NCBI GenBank assembly: GCA_028551475.1
Contig: CM052354.1
Span: forward strand, 32,763,240-32,827,239
Length of the DNA: 64,000 nucleotides
Direction of reading: 5' to 3'
From: Casuarina equisetifolia
Taxonomy: Eukaryota > Streptophyta > Magnoliopsida > Fagales > Casuarinaceae
Each line of letters opens with the position of its first letter. Within the stretch, counting starts at the first letter, position 1. The position numbers were made by a program, and so were the translations under genes. Under the pieces are notes generated by a model, which was given only the letters and a program-made list of their open reading frames with translations, did not search any database and was not told where the DNA came from. This document shows, one piece after another, positions 11,360 through 23,189 of this stretch.

Positions 11360-14300
11360 TTATAGGCTAGAGGAGTCCCAGCTAGCATCAACAGCGTTGA
11401 TGATCTTTTCATGCAGTTTAGCTCCAGCACATGCAATTATACCCCGATCAAGACCTTCCAGGTAAATGCCCTTTGAAAAATTAAGTGGGTGCCCTCTGGC
11501 ATCGGTTACCACTCCACCAGCCTCTTCTATGATAACAACCCCTGCAGCGTGATCCCATATCTTCTCCTTGTATCCAGCCCTAGCAAACTTCATAAAAATC
11601 TCAGCATCCCCACGGGCTATAGCAGCATACTTCACCATACTGTACACTCGAAGTGGTTGCTTCCTGCAGTTTAATCATTGATGCATGAGCTCTCATACCC
11701 GGCCAAACTGTAAACTTTTATTCCCATCTTTTCCTCTACTTATCATTATTATAATCCCCAGGTGATTATTTTTAGAGAGAAGCATGCGCAGTCGCTCTCA
11801 TCATTTTCTGCCTCCCTGTCTGTTTTAACATGAACTTTCATCTGTTTCTTGCACCCCAGGAACTTGTTTTCAATTTGTTATGTTTATTGGACCTCAGCTA
11901 AGAGATGTTCATTTTCCACTGGTAGCATGTGTTAGCGTATGTGAATAAGTTGAAAAGTAATGAAAGAATATATATGCCAGTTGAATTCGATCAAATCAAT
12001 AAATTCTGTAAAGAAAATGGAATGAAACAAATGTACCTGAGCCCCATGGTGTGAGCAAGTCCTGCTGTGAAGGAGTGGCTAGAATTCGCCTTCTCAACTG
12101 GTTCGCAAAAGGTTGCCAATGCTGGATCATCAATGGAAGACACTCGAACTGGCCTTGCAGAATTTGGCCAAACCAACTTCTTATTCGGCTGGGGCAGTGG
12201 TTGCATCCAAGCCTTGCCACCTCTTATGGCATAAGTCACAAAACCTTTGTCCCAAGATTCGGACGTTGGTGGAGTCAACTTAGTTATAATTCTATGATAG
12301 CGGTGATGATAACTTAGCCATTCTTTCCTCATTGGGTAATTTGGACACCCAAGAACCCCAAGCACAACTTCTCCATCTTCTATTAGTGCTAGAGCTACAG
12401 CATATTGATCCCCACGGACAAAACCCAATGTGCCATCAACGGGGTCAAGTGTCCAAAATCTTCCACTAGGACCCCCGCTTGAGTTGCAATGACTGATGGC
12501 TTCGAGCACCTCAGAGGTCCCAAGGGCCATCTTTGGACCTTCAAGTCCAAAACGAGTTGCTTCAGCTAGACATTCATTCACAGTTTTTACAACAGCTGCT
12601 AATAGTCCAGATGAATCAGCCTCGGAGAGTTTTTGAACATCTTCTTCAGCGACAATGGACACATTTTTCCTCCCGAAAGACTCAGATAGTAACCAGCTGA
12701 CAGTTGCTTGGACACTCCAATCTGCAAATGTCACATGATTAACAAAATTAGCCAATCTGAAACAGAAGATATATCAAACTAATATGCTAAATGACAGGAA
12801 CCTAGATTCACTTGTTGAGGATAGGTTGATGACACATCAAATGGGTTATTCAAGCTACCTGTGAAAATATTTCTGTCATCTGAGCATAGTTCTCATTTAA
12901 CATGTTCCTGTGGTCAAACATGTATCATTCAGAATACTGATGACAATTAAGCAACGTGAATGACTGAGATTAACTAATATCAACTGTAATTTATTCTCAG
13001 CAAGTCTAGAAGTTTAAACTGCATTTGTTGTAGTAAAGCCCCAGTTATAGAATTGTCACATAAGAGAAGCCAACAGACGATTAGGAAACCAGTAAAGTCA
13101 CAACCAAAAGTCTCCAAAACTACCACTGGGAGGCACACCCACTGCTTAGCAATTTGAAGCCCTTGGCTTATAGTTTATATAAATACGACTAGAATTTATT
13201 CCATTGGAGGGTAAGTGGAAACTTCACTGAGACAGCAAATGGAGTGCCTCAGAGATGGAAAAAAGCAACAATACAAGGAAAGGGATAAAACCAAGAGATG
13301 ATGCAGTATGACAAGTTAAGCCACGAAAAGCTCTTGTCAAGGATTTCTTTCTGGAAGAAATGAATTTGTTTGCCTAATAGGATGAAGCAAGAGGATTGGC
13401 CAGTTGCAGAGAACACACCAAAATAATAAGAAATAGAAAAAATTCAAAAAGCCACATACACAATTGAACAGACAAAAAGATGCAGACAACAATATCACCT
13501 CCTAGATTGGTCCCAAGAATGAAAGTGCCTCTTAGTGTTTACGAATACATGATGTACAGACCAATATCTGAAAATAGGAAAAGAAAAAGACTATTGTGAG
13601 GATAACTAGTTTTGGTGCTGAATCTGATTTGAATGTTATGCATCACATCATTATTCTGTCACACTTTCTACAGATCAGCAGGGTGCTAGTGTAAGTTATC
13701 CAGTAAACAGGATGTATATCCCACTATAACGCTATAGATTACATAATGGAGGCTCAAAATTCTAGAGTGAAATCTTAATCCTTAAAGGATGGAGCTTGCT
13801 GAAGAGAAAACCTCAATTTTCTTACAAAAGTTGGAAAATCGACAACTAAAGTATTAGAGGTGCCTCAAACCAATATTTCTGTACCCTTGGCACTCTCTGC
13901 AATTTCTGGTTGCAAGTCCTATATCCCTTGAGTACATCGTAAATCCAAAATTTTGCCTATTTATATCATATTCAATCCAAGTAGGTCAAGGACCATACTT
14001 CCCACTTTTAATCTTTGATAAGATTAGCTTCTTTTGTTTTTTTTTTTCCTTGGTTTTCAAATTCTTAAATATTTCTACATAGCTTCAAAAGCAGCCACAA
14101 ACACGGCGATTGACCCGATTGACCCGATTGACCATCTACTAAAAATTCAAAATGTGGCTTCATAGTCTATAGCGGCTTCCAGAAAAAATATTGTCTTCCA
14201 CGATCTTTTTAATTCCTTATTGCATCTCAATATGCATACGTCTGACTCGTGCAACAAAATACCTTACCCATTAAAAAGTTGTCTCCATGTTCGTATCAAC

Positions 14301-14921
14301 AAAAAGAAGCAGACAAATGTTTATGAAAATTCTAGAAAAATAATGTCATCAGAGTACAACTTGGACAATGAATTAGCAAGTGTTTACCGTAGAATTTAAA
14401 AAGACTGCTATCATACATGCCAAACCCAGCTCCGAAAAATGAATAATTTTTTGCAGGAATTAAAAATACCCAGCAAAGGTGCAGTCTAGAAGATAACCAA
14501 ATCCAGAAAAAAGAACCCAAATCAGATATATGAGAAAAAAGCGAGCAGTAGCAGAATTACCCGCAACAGTGACAGGAGAATTATCGTCCTTGGATTCAAC
14601 ATGACCGTTGCTTTTAGAAATCAAACTGTCCTGCACTCTCTGGCAGAGAGCACATGCCATCTGTACAGCTCTGACAGCAACATCGAGTTCTTTGAAATAC
14701 TTTGCTGGCTGGGAGGATGCAACCACCGGGTTCTTGTGGTCCTCCATTATCGAAGAACAGCTCTGGTTGAAGTTGGAGAGATAGACAATGCGTTTCGATG
14801 AGTTCTGGTGGTGGCAGAAGAGCAGAGTTCCTACATGGTTGGATGTGAACTTGTTAATTACTCTTCCGTTTCCCGGGACATGTGGAACTCTGGCAGCCAG
14901 GCTTGAACAATTTAAAGGCAT
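11360..14921 (-). CDS. 3'(2'),5'-bisphosphate nucleotidase / PAP phosphatase (HAL2/SAL1 family), probably organelle-targeted
   Basis: Hydrolyses 3'-phosphoadenosine 5'-phosphate (PAP), the by-product of sulfotransferases, to AMP, and so affects sulfur metabolism and PAP retrograde signalling. Minus-strand exons 14921-14561, 12721-12037 and 11663-11360 give an uninterrupted 449-residue protein with consistent GT-AG phases. Metal-binding and catalytic motifs are present: [10 protein letters not shown] ending near residue 121, EED at 146-148, DPVDGT at 213-218 (the usual form is DPIDGT) and WDHAAG at 385-390. The first about 58 residues are rich in Ser, Arg and Asn and poor in acidic residues, like a transit peptide. 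An internal ATG at 14747 (MEDHKNP) could give a shorter, untargeted form. Length and layout resemble the plant putative mitochondrial/plastid PAP-specific phosphatases. Intron 1 is 1.84 kb. Confidence 0.9.
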
Positions 14922-15019
14922 ATCAACGAAGAAAAATCTCTCTCCCTGTCGCACTCCCTCTGTGGAAACCTGTGATTTAACTGCGATTATGATTGTCTTT
15001 ATGACGTCGACTGAGGAAT

Positions 15020-16790
15020 AGAAAATGGAAAAAGACCAATGAAAAGAAAAGGGTTACTTTGAATAATTTATCGGAGTTCTTTCATGGCAATTGCTCCGGC
15101 AACCAGAAGGAGAAAAGGGAGTACTGGGCTCGAGACTCTGAATTCTGAAACTCAGGTTGAGAATTGCTGTGCGAAGGGCTACCGAATTCATATGCAGGAA
15201 GGGAAGAGACAAGAAAGTGGGAGGAATTTCTTTTATTCACATCATATTTGGAATATGATTCTTTGCAATCGTCATTACTATTTTAAAATGTCATACATCA
15301 TCGTTTATTAAAAATAGACAGAAAAGTTACCAATCTCCAAATATACATAAGGATGATTAAAGATTAATTTAATCATTTGGGTGGTGATCAACTATCTACA
15401 TAATTGTTGTAAAAAATAATGGGTCCATACATTCCAATATTTTAGATAGTGGTTTACTTACTCAGTCAACCCTATCACTCCAAAGAGTATCTATTTTTAT
15501 ATCTACAAATTTTAGTTTGCATCTCATATTACAAGGTTAATGGTTTATTGTGCTCTTTATTTGTGGATTCATTCCCTTATCATACAAACACGTTTCTATG
15601 AAAAAAAAAAATCTTTTAATATAGAACTAAAACTTATATTTCAAATGAGAGGCTCATTCACTTGTAAATTAAATAGGTTTTTTTGGAAACTATTTCTCTA
15701 TACTTGTAATAAGGGAGTTGCTAAAATAATAGGCAGTTATGTTATTTAAATATGACATTATTCTCATTCATTACAAATTAATTTTAAGAGAACAAGTAAA
15801 CCTTTTACCAATGGTATAAATTTCAATTTTTTTGGTGCAACACTTTCAAACTCTTAAGAAAGAAGAAAGGAATTATAGCCTCAACAACACATTGTGCAAC
15901 TTTTGGTATGTTTGCTTGAAGATAAATTCTTCCAAAATATACATCACTTTGCTAGTGATATAAGGCCGTAAATCCAAAATACCAACCAAGTAAAGGCATA
16001 ATATTTCGTAACCAATGAGTCAGCCTGAGCTCAATTAGTTCTCATAAAGGTATCCTGTTACCATCCCGTCTTATGGAAGTGGTGCACGTCCCCGTCATTG
16101 GGCAGCGGAGTCTATTTTTTCTGCTAAATGACATGGCATTTATCCTTGGAGGACCTACGAATGATTTTCCTCATGATTTTGATGTATCTCATAAGTGGTA
16201 ACTTGTCAGTTCCAGTTTGTGGCATGTGACATATCGGTATTATCTCAACAGTGGTTGATGTTCATGATTTTGATTGAACTTTACTTTCTAGTTGTTTCTC
16301 CCTGTTTGGGAGGAGAGAAAATCAATACCCACGAAAGTATGATACTTGAACTTCACACTTAGCTTATTTTGATTGAAAGTTGAATCAAGTTTTCAAGATA
16401 TCAAAAGAAGTTGTCAAAACTTACATTTTTTATAATTTACTATAGATTCTTTTATATGTGAAACAATTATCTCATTCTTGACAAGTTAATTTGCAAAAGA
16501 AATAAATTTTATGACAGATGTTAAAAGACCGTAATCCAAGTAAATAAAATCATGACCTATGATTCAGGAATATAGTTTTTCTTATAATGTTACTAACGGC
16601 GTCTCTAACTTCACTTAATAGTAATCATAAGGATGAATGTTTAAACATCTCTAATTTGTTATAAAATCTCTTATATATACAAGACTTGTCTCCCAATTTA
16701 CAAGTCAATTTAAGGAGAAGATAAAATTGTACCTTGATTCTATTAATCAATTATTAAAGTTCACACTGAAGAAACAAAATACTAAGCTTA
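15020..16790. other. AT-rich intergenic DNA, nothing recognised
   Basis: Upstream of the PAP phosphatase gene; the proximal few hundred bases presumably hold its promoter. No coding exon, RNA gene or full element is recognised. Confidence 0.45.
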
Positions 16791-16799
16791 GCTAAGAAA

Positions 16800-17150
16800 A
16801 GCAGTAGGAAATATTCTCTTTGCCTTTTCACTTCAACATGCACTAATGGTGAATCAGAAGTCTCGAAACCGAAGCTTCTGCGAAAGGGATGCTTGAAGTG
16901 CTAATCAACTGAGACAAACCTTTCTTCCCACTTGGGCACTTGGGTCCTCAAATGATTGTTACCTTTGTAGATGATGACTCAACCGTGACATTTAGCATGC
17001 CAAGAATGACTTCAGCCGTATAATTGAGCAGTTCATTTGAAGTTTAATCCATCTTATTCTAAAGTGCTACTTAAGATGGGGTTTAGCTGCGCTTCCATTA
17101 GCATGACGTGGTAATGATATCAACTTGGGAGTTGTTTAAGCATCGATGTT
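16800..17150 (+). repeat. Repeat of about 350 bp, copy 1 (copy 2 at 18610-18995)
   Basis: Direct repeat with 18610-18995. Shared anchors include GGGATGCTTG, GGGCACTTGGGTC, GACATTTAGCATG, the 20-mer AATGACTTCAGCCGTATAAT and TATCAACTTGGGAG. No open frame of note in either copy. Probably an old dispersed element or a local duplication. Confidence 0.75.
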
Positions 17151-17616
17151 GTAATGTGGATATTTAGTCTTACATGGATGAGGTATGAGTATATACTATT
17201 AGCTAAGTATGAGTATGTCTAAGTGCATTCCTTTACTTGGTGTATTGGCTTTTTAAATGAATAAATTTACCATTGAAAAAGTGTAAGACTAAAGTTTTTG
17301 GGTAAACAATATTTCCAAAATGTACTTAACTTCAATTACCCATCCACTATATAAGTTTATTTCAAATTGACATTTGTATGTTGGGTATAAATGTGTAAAA
17401 TAGAATCCAAATGGGAATATAATTGATTGTATTGATATCAAATACTAACTAACTTTTGATCATCATCTTCTCAAAAATCATATTATTCAGGCAATCAAAT
17501 CTTTTTCCTAATTAGTTTTCTTTAGGTTCGTAGATGAATAATCAATAATTTGATAACAAGTGCAGAGATTGAATATGAAAATAAAAGAATGGGTTTAAAT
17601 CTTGTTTATGTTTTTT

Positions 17617-18270
17617 TTGTTGGATTGGTCCAACTCATATTCGGGGACTTATTATTGGGTCCAATTAGGGTAATGTGGCCCTAAAGTTTAAAAGAAAAAA
17701 TATAGGATTTTTTCTTTAAAAGGTGAGTGGTCGTTAAAAAGAAAAGAGAGAGAGAAAAGAAAAAAACAGAATCTTCGCAGGAATTAGAAGCCTTGCACAG
17801 CAGTTTATCAAAATTCTGATCAAGGTTGATTTGTGGTCCGATTGAGCTAATTTTTTGTCAACAGGTTCAAGATTGGGTGTTCTTCATTATGAACGGTTGG
17901 ATCATCATTTAGAGCTCTTGAAATAAGTAGATCTTGGTTAAAAATTTGGATAATATTTCTCTAACTTTTCTTGGTCAAGTTGTTGTTTATAACTTGTTCT
18001 TCATTATTAATTGGTGATTCTATTATTATTGAATCAGTAAATTTTAGTCTTATTGTTATTATTAAGGACTTGTTAGGTTGTAACCTAATGATTTATATAG
18101 TAGAGATTTGGGTAGACTTTGTGATCGGTCCTGTGGTTTTTATCCTTCACATTGGAGGAGTTTTCCATGAAGAAATTTTTTTGTGTTGATTGTGATTTGC
18201 TTATTTTACTTGTGATTCAAATACATCGTTAGTGTTTTAATATTTCTTCACATGTTCAATCAAAGTGAGA
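17617..18270 (+). mobile_element. Possible solo LTR / Copia LTR remnant
   Basis: Starts near TGTTGGATTGG. Its right part has the text typical of Copia-type U5 regions (CACATTGGAGGAGTTTTCC, then a TGTGTTGATT-like stretch and a T-rich end). It lies between the two copies of the 350-bp repeat. I did not find a clean target-site duplication or internal coding region, so this is inference from composition and landmarks. Confidence 0.35.
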
Positions 18271-18609
18271 AACATTATACGTCATTTTTCCCATCATTAT
18301 ATCCGTCCATTTAACCTATTTTTTTTTCCATACTCAAGTTCTTTTTTCTTATACATGTAGTGCCCATGTCATTTCATGTTAACGAAAAAAAGGCAATGTC
18401 ATAATTTTTCCAATCCTACAATCATTCCATCTTTACTCTCTTTTTCACTTATCTTTCCATGAATTTTGAAATAGAATACACATTGTTTTCTTTCTCGAAG
18501 TTATCTTAGTCAAGTCTTCCCAATTTCCTCATTTTCTTAGAATCTATTACATATAAAATAACTGTCCCTCAACTTAAGGTGAAAATGAACCTTTATCCCT
18601 TAATTCTAT

Positions 18610-18995
18610 TAAAAGAAAAACAGTAGCTGCTGCAATACACAGGCAGTGGCGACTACTCCCATATCCTTTTCACCTGAACATGAAGCGATGGTCGAATAGA
18701 AGTCTAGAAATCATGAGGCTTTTGCCAAAGGGATGCTTGTAGCGCCAATCAACCAAGACAAAATCTTTCTTACCATTTGGGCACTTGGGTCGTCAAAAGT
18801 TTGTCAACATTTTACCTGATGACTCAAACATGACATTTAGCATGTCAAGAATGACTTCAGCCGTATAATTGAGCAGTTGATTTAAAGTTTACTCATCGTC
18901 TTCTAAAATTCTACTTAAGATAAGCGTAGCTCAGCTTCCATCAGCATGACGTAGTAATGTTATCAACTTGGGAGCTGTTTAAACGTCTATTATTA
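18610..18995 (+). repeat. Repeat of about 350 bp, copy 2
   Basis: Diverged direct copy of 16800-17150, on the other side of the possible LTR at 17617-18270. Confidence 0.75.
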
Positions 18996-18999
18996 TAAT

Positions 19000-20120
19000 A
19001 ATCTCGGGTTTGCGACCACATAATATGGTGCCGAATGTTTTGACCTCTTCTATAATATTGTAAGCCGTCTAATCTGTCCATTTCTTACTCCAACTTCATG
19101 TTACTACTTGCTTATTGGCTTGTATCGTTTTTAATTTATCAGCCAGCTCCACCTTCCCATTATTTAGTGGGCATTATATTCTCAGTCCTTTCTGGGCTTT
19201 TTGTGTATCTTTTCTCCTTTCATCTGTGGGTTCAAAACCCAAAACAGATTTGGGTTTGAGCGTGGGACAACATCCTCAACGAAAAAGTAAGACTGGAGTC
19301 GTCAAATGGCAATGTTTCTTTTCATATCCCACATTTCTGGCCCAAAAAGACAAGGAAGATAAAGTCTAAGTCCTTCGTAAAAGAACAAAGAAGATTTCAT
19401 TATCTTGCCGTTCAAAAGAAATAAAGATATCAACTCAATTATGATAACTCACCTGGCTGTTTTAAGACCGACCTTGATTTGCTTTTGGGACGACTTCCTC
19501 GTTCATTACTTTTAATAAAAAAATTTAGTCAATGAATAATTGTTAACAAGTATTAGAAAAATAATACATGAGTAAAAGAGTATCTCTATTTAGGAGTATT
19601 AAATTCTTTCATATAAATATTTTGTTTATAATGTTGAGGTGTATCTTTAAATTTTTATATTCTCTTGTTCTTATTGAAATAAACTAATATATTTATTAAA
19701 AAACTCATGAGATCTAATCTATATATAATGGGTTATTGTTTTTTAACCTTAATTTGATATGCTATAAGAAAATCTTACTTCCTTTTTCAAAACTGGTCAT
19801 TAACAAAAGAGAAGCATATGAATATATAAAGAAAATGTGAGAACAGCTTACGTTCACGATCACGTTTGCAATGATCTCACTCTTCTGGTAACCCCCACGT
19901 CAAGAACTTATCTTAAACAAAAGAATCAAGCATTAGTGGGTTGATGTCGCTGTCAATCGCTTTCACATGTTAGAATTCAAGGTTTCTTCTTTCTTTTCAC
20001 TTGGAAAAGAGAAAACTTCCAAACTTGCTGGTGCTCGGAATTCAAGTCTGGCTTGGGCTCCAAGATTCTTTGGTGCTGCTCAGTTGTCTTTAGCTAGCTA
20101 GTGGATACCATAAATTTCAT
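19000..20120. other. Intergenic interval without recognisable gene
   Basis: No supported feature. The first unit of the tandem duplication begins to match its partner from about 20130 onward. Confidence 0.4.
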
Positions 20121-20836
20121 TTTAATACCAATTGGGATTGCATATAATGGGCATTTTGTTTAAGATCATCAAATGTGAACGCAACATAATGAATGCCATT
20201 TCAAACTCTGGTCTGCATCGGCTGTACAGGGTCATGTGACTGTTGCCGAATCTTGACTCTTATTCAACCGATGCACAAGAAATCCCAACGTGTTGAATAT
20301 TCAATACCAAACAAAAAGTCCCAACTTTATTAAAGAAGAACCCATGGCCCATGCTTTAATGTCCACTATAATAATTGCATCTACTTTAACGCGGTGAGAT
20401 CATTGATGACACAAGATGGTTAAAATTAGATAATTTTAGTAAAAGAAGAAGTTGATATTGTAGAGTAAAAATGAGCTTCTTAACTGTAATTTAATTATTT
20501 TACACATTCTGTTTAAAAATTATAATAAAATCACAAAGAGGAAAAATCAAACTTGTTAATTGAACAAAAACCCAATGAAAGAAAAGTTGTGGGGTTGACT
20601 AGGTCAATCACGAAATTTGAGCTTCGGGTTTGAGTAGTAGACTTGACTAATCTAAGCATATCTTGAAATTGCGTTCATACGAGACAGTGGGGGCTCTGAG
20701 TAGGAAAGAGAGACAAAAGCTGCAGGATTCTGCCCTGTTCACATTTAGCACATGCAGCATACAATAATGTGTTAAAAACCAGGACAGCCCTCCGAGTTAG
20801 CACCAACTTTGAAGGGCATTTTATTACATTGAACTC

Positions 20837-20844
20837 TATATAAG
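20837..20844 (+). promoter_or_regulatory. TATA box of microprotein gene A1
   Basis: TATATAAG 139 bp upstream of the ATG at 20976. Its counterpart lies at the same place in the duplicated gene (24712), which supports real promoter function. Confidence 0.6.
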
Positions 20845-20975
20845 TCGTGACAAGGTCCAACCACACTCCCACATCCAACCAAACACCCACAACCAAAAGC
20901 CACTCATCACCTCTGCAGCAGCCTTCATTTCCTGCTTTTGATCTCCGAACAGTTTCAGGGAAAAGAAGAAACTAG

Positions 20976-21152
20976 ATGGCAGGTACTAGCAGTGCTGCGA
21001 TCAACAGCGGACGCCTCTCTCCAAGGGTTTCTGGCCGACCAATTCCCAGAAGGGGTCAAGTGAAGATGGCGATAGTGGGAGTCTTGGCTCACTCTCTTGC
21101 TTCTGTTTTCTCGCCGAGTAGCCGACGAGCTGACGCCCATTTCTCTGATTAG
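20976..21152 (+). CDS. Small uncharacterised plant protein, 58 residues (tandem family member A1)
   Basis: Single-exon frame, ATG at 20976 and TAG at 21150-21152, shorter than a usual gene-calling cutoff. Residues 20-30 read GRPIPRRGQVK, followed by a short hydrophobic, possibly amphipathic stretch (MAIVGVLAHSLASVF, 31-45) and a Ser/Arg tail. The 58-residue paralogue at 24839 has the same length and the same core, and a diverged paralogue sits at 27172, so selection on the protein is likely. The core (G-R-x-I-P-[KR]-RGQVK-x-AIV) resembles short uncharacterised proteins found in many eudicots; I know of no assigned function. There is no signal peptide, and the hydrophobic stretch is too short for a convincing membrane span. 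It has its own TATA box. Confidence 0.7.
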   Translation: MAGTSSAAINSGRLSPRVSGRPIPRRGQVKMAIVGVLAHSLASVFSPSSRRADAHFSD

Positions 21153-21589
21153 ACACCGAAAGACCCAATTTTTCTTATGGGGGTTCTTTCTAGGGAGAGG
21201 AAATGATGTTCTGTTTCTGGGTTTGTAATGAGGGTGAGAGAGATTTTGAGTGCGTTTGTACAAAGCAAAATGTTTGCATATAATGGATATTTCCATGTTT
21301 GTTCTTTCAATCATGTTCGTATTTGTCTCTGCCTTGATCTGCTGTTTAATTTTGTGCAATGTTCGGGTGATGGAAAGAAAGGGGAAAAGAGAGAACTGGG
21401 TCCATCCATATATGAACACTCTCAAATCCAGTCAATTCTGCTCAAACCCACCAAAGTAGACAGCCAACCAAAGCAGTCCTCCAAAACAACCAAAACCCAC
21501 AGGATTTAAATCCTGGGAACTGTTTGTATTGTGGTTTTCATTTTCTCAAACGATTTTGTAAAAAATGACAACAGTGAAATCATGCTTTT

Positions 21590-22140
21590 TTGTCCTTACA
21601 CCATCAAACAAGAACGGAAAAGAAGATCAGATAAGAAATATCTATAAATATCTCAAAGTGTAATTCCTATTGTATATTGAATTCTAGAATGATACATGAA
21701 TCTAATTCTCCAGATTTGCAGCCGGACATCAATGGCCGTGCTGATTCATACCGTACAACAACACGACCAGAACCTGTCTCACAAGGATAGGGACATAATA
21801 AACAGTTCATGCATGTGTTCAAGCAGCCACCCCAACATCATAATCTGGTGAAAACTATAATTAAATTTGTTGAGAGTTCCTTGTGTCAATGCTTTCTGCT
21901 GCGAGATTCAGTGAATGGTACTGTTCTTTTATCTTTTCTGATGCTGTCGCTGCTTTGCCATTATAAAAGAGTAAACTTGCACCAGAAGATCCTGTAATTA
22001 GTAGTTTAAATGCCCGTGGTTCGTCCTTCGCTGTCAGAATGTGGTGCTCACAGCACAACCATTGAAAATATTCAAACCCTGCTTTCACACGAGAAAGAGA
22101 TGCTTCCTTTGGCTGTGGAGTGGAGTCCACCAACGATGCC
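21590..22140 (+). repeat. Conserved downstream block, unit 1 copy
   Basis: Aligns with 25720-26250. Shared strings include TCATAATCT, the AGATTCAGTGAA/AGATTCGGTGAA pair, GATGCTGT-GCTGCTTT and CATTATAAAAG. In this copy no frame stays open across the block. It could be UTR, promoter DNA or relic exon sequence. Confidence 0.6.
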
Positions 22141-22739
22141 CTAAGTTGTTTATCATTTTCTGTGCCTTCAATGAATGGAAGGAGTACAGTTTTGCTTAGT
22201 GAAGTTGGATGACACTTGGGTTGGACTCCTTAATGTAGAAGTAAGCAAGGTTTGCCTGGGTAAGGCATCTTGCAGTCAAGAAGAACAAAGGGATAAAGGC
22301 CACGGTGGGGCACAACAATCCATGTTTCTGTTTATTAGCGTTGGACACGTGATTTGTAATATAAAAATTAGAGATTTAACTTAAAAATTAGTGCAAGAAT
22401 TATAATATTTTTTATTTTATTTAAATATTACTCTAATAATAATTTCATTCACATAAGACTTTTATTTTGTGCATATATTATTATATACCGAATTTTATTG
22501 AACTCAAAATTATATAAAATGAATATAGTCAATTAGAGTTTGATGCTATATTAAAAAACTCAAATATTCAACTCAAAAGTAAATTTAAAGGTTGAAAGAA
22601 TTTTATTATATTTAAATTATATTTCAAAAATTTTATTTTTTAGTGTAAAACTTTCGTTACAATAAAAAGTTCCATTTTTTGTTTCTCTCTCGTTTTCTTA
22701 AAAGTATATATTTTTTTTCTTTTCCCATGCAATGAGTCT

Positions 22740-23189
22740 AGCCAAAAGGCAATCCCCAGTGTGAAAAAATTGTGTTCATTCTGCCTGTCTTCTGGAAAGA
22801 GAAAGTCTTCATCCTCACAAAGCATAGACAAAGCGGCCTCCCGCGGACATTTCAAGGACAAGATCAAAGCTTTGAATGAATCGAATCACAGAAGCATATT
22901 TCGAGTCAAATTCATCAAAAACAGTCGATGACAAGTGGGAACGAGACAACCTGCAAAAGTATTTTTACTTTTAAGAAAACAAACACACCGTCCACTAGGA
23001 TTCACACCAACCACTCCTACGAGGAACTTTGCACACTCTACCACTGTTAATGAACCGACCCTTCTGTTCTTTACTGTGCGGTATGAAGAGGGCAAGGCAT
23101 TTCACATTCTTCGAAAGCCTTTGAACAAAGAAGAGGTGATGGGAGGTGCAAGGAGGGAAGTGATTAATGGAGTCAACTTTATACCATAA
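22740..23189 (+). pseudogene. Truncated copy of the second small gene (C1)
   Basis: The promoter and leader align with those of the intact gene at 27172 (for example ACAAGTGGGAACGAGACAAC at 22929 vs ACAAGTGGGAACGCGACAAC at 26903). The ATG is kept at 23139, but the frame reads MGGARREVINGV and stops at 23189 after 16 codons, losing the whole PKRGQVK core. No TATATAA is obvious where the intact copy has one. This is a relic of the tandem duplication, probably not functional, though it could still be transcribed. Confidence 0.65.

Noticed and set aside
14922..14954. Eleven extra N-terminal codons on the PAP phosphatase
   Set aside because: The upstream-most codon is GTG; the first ATG is at 14921.
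17971..18189. 72-codon hydrophobic frame on +
   Set aside because: Starts at TTG and lies inside LTR-like T-rich DNA; the hydrophobicity comes from T-rich codons.
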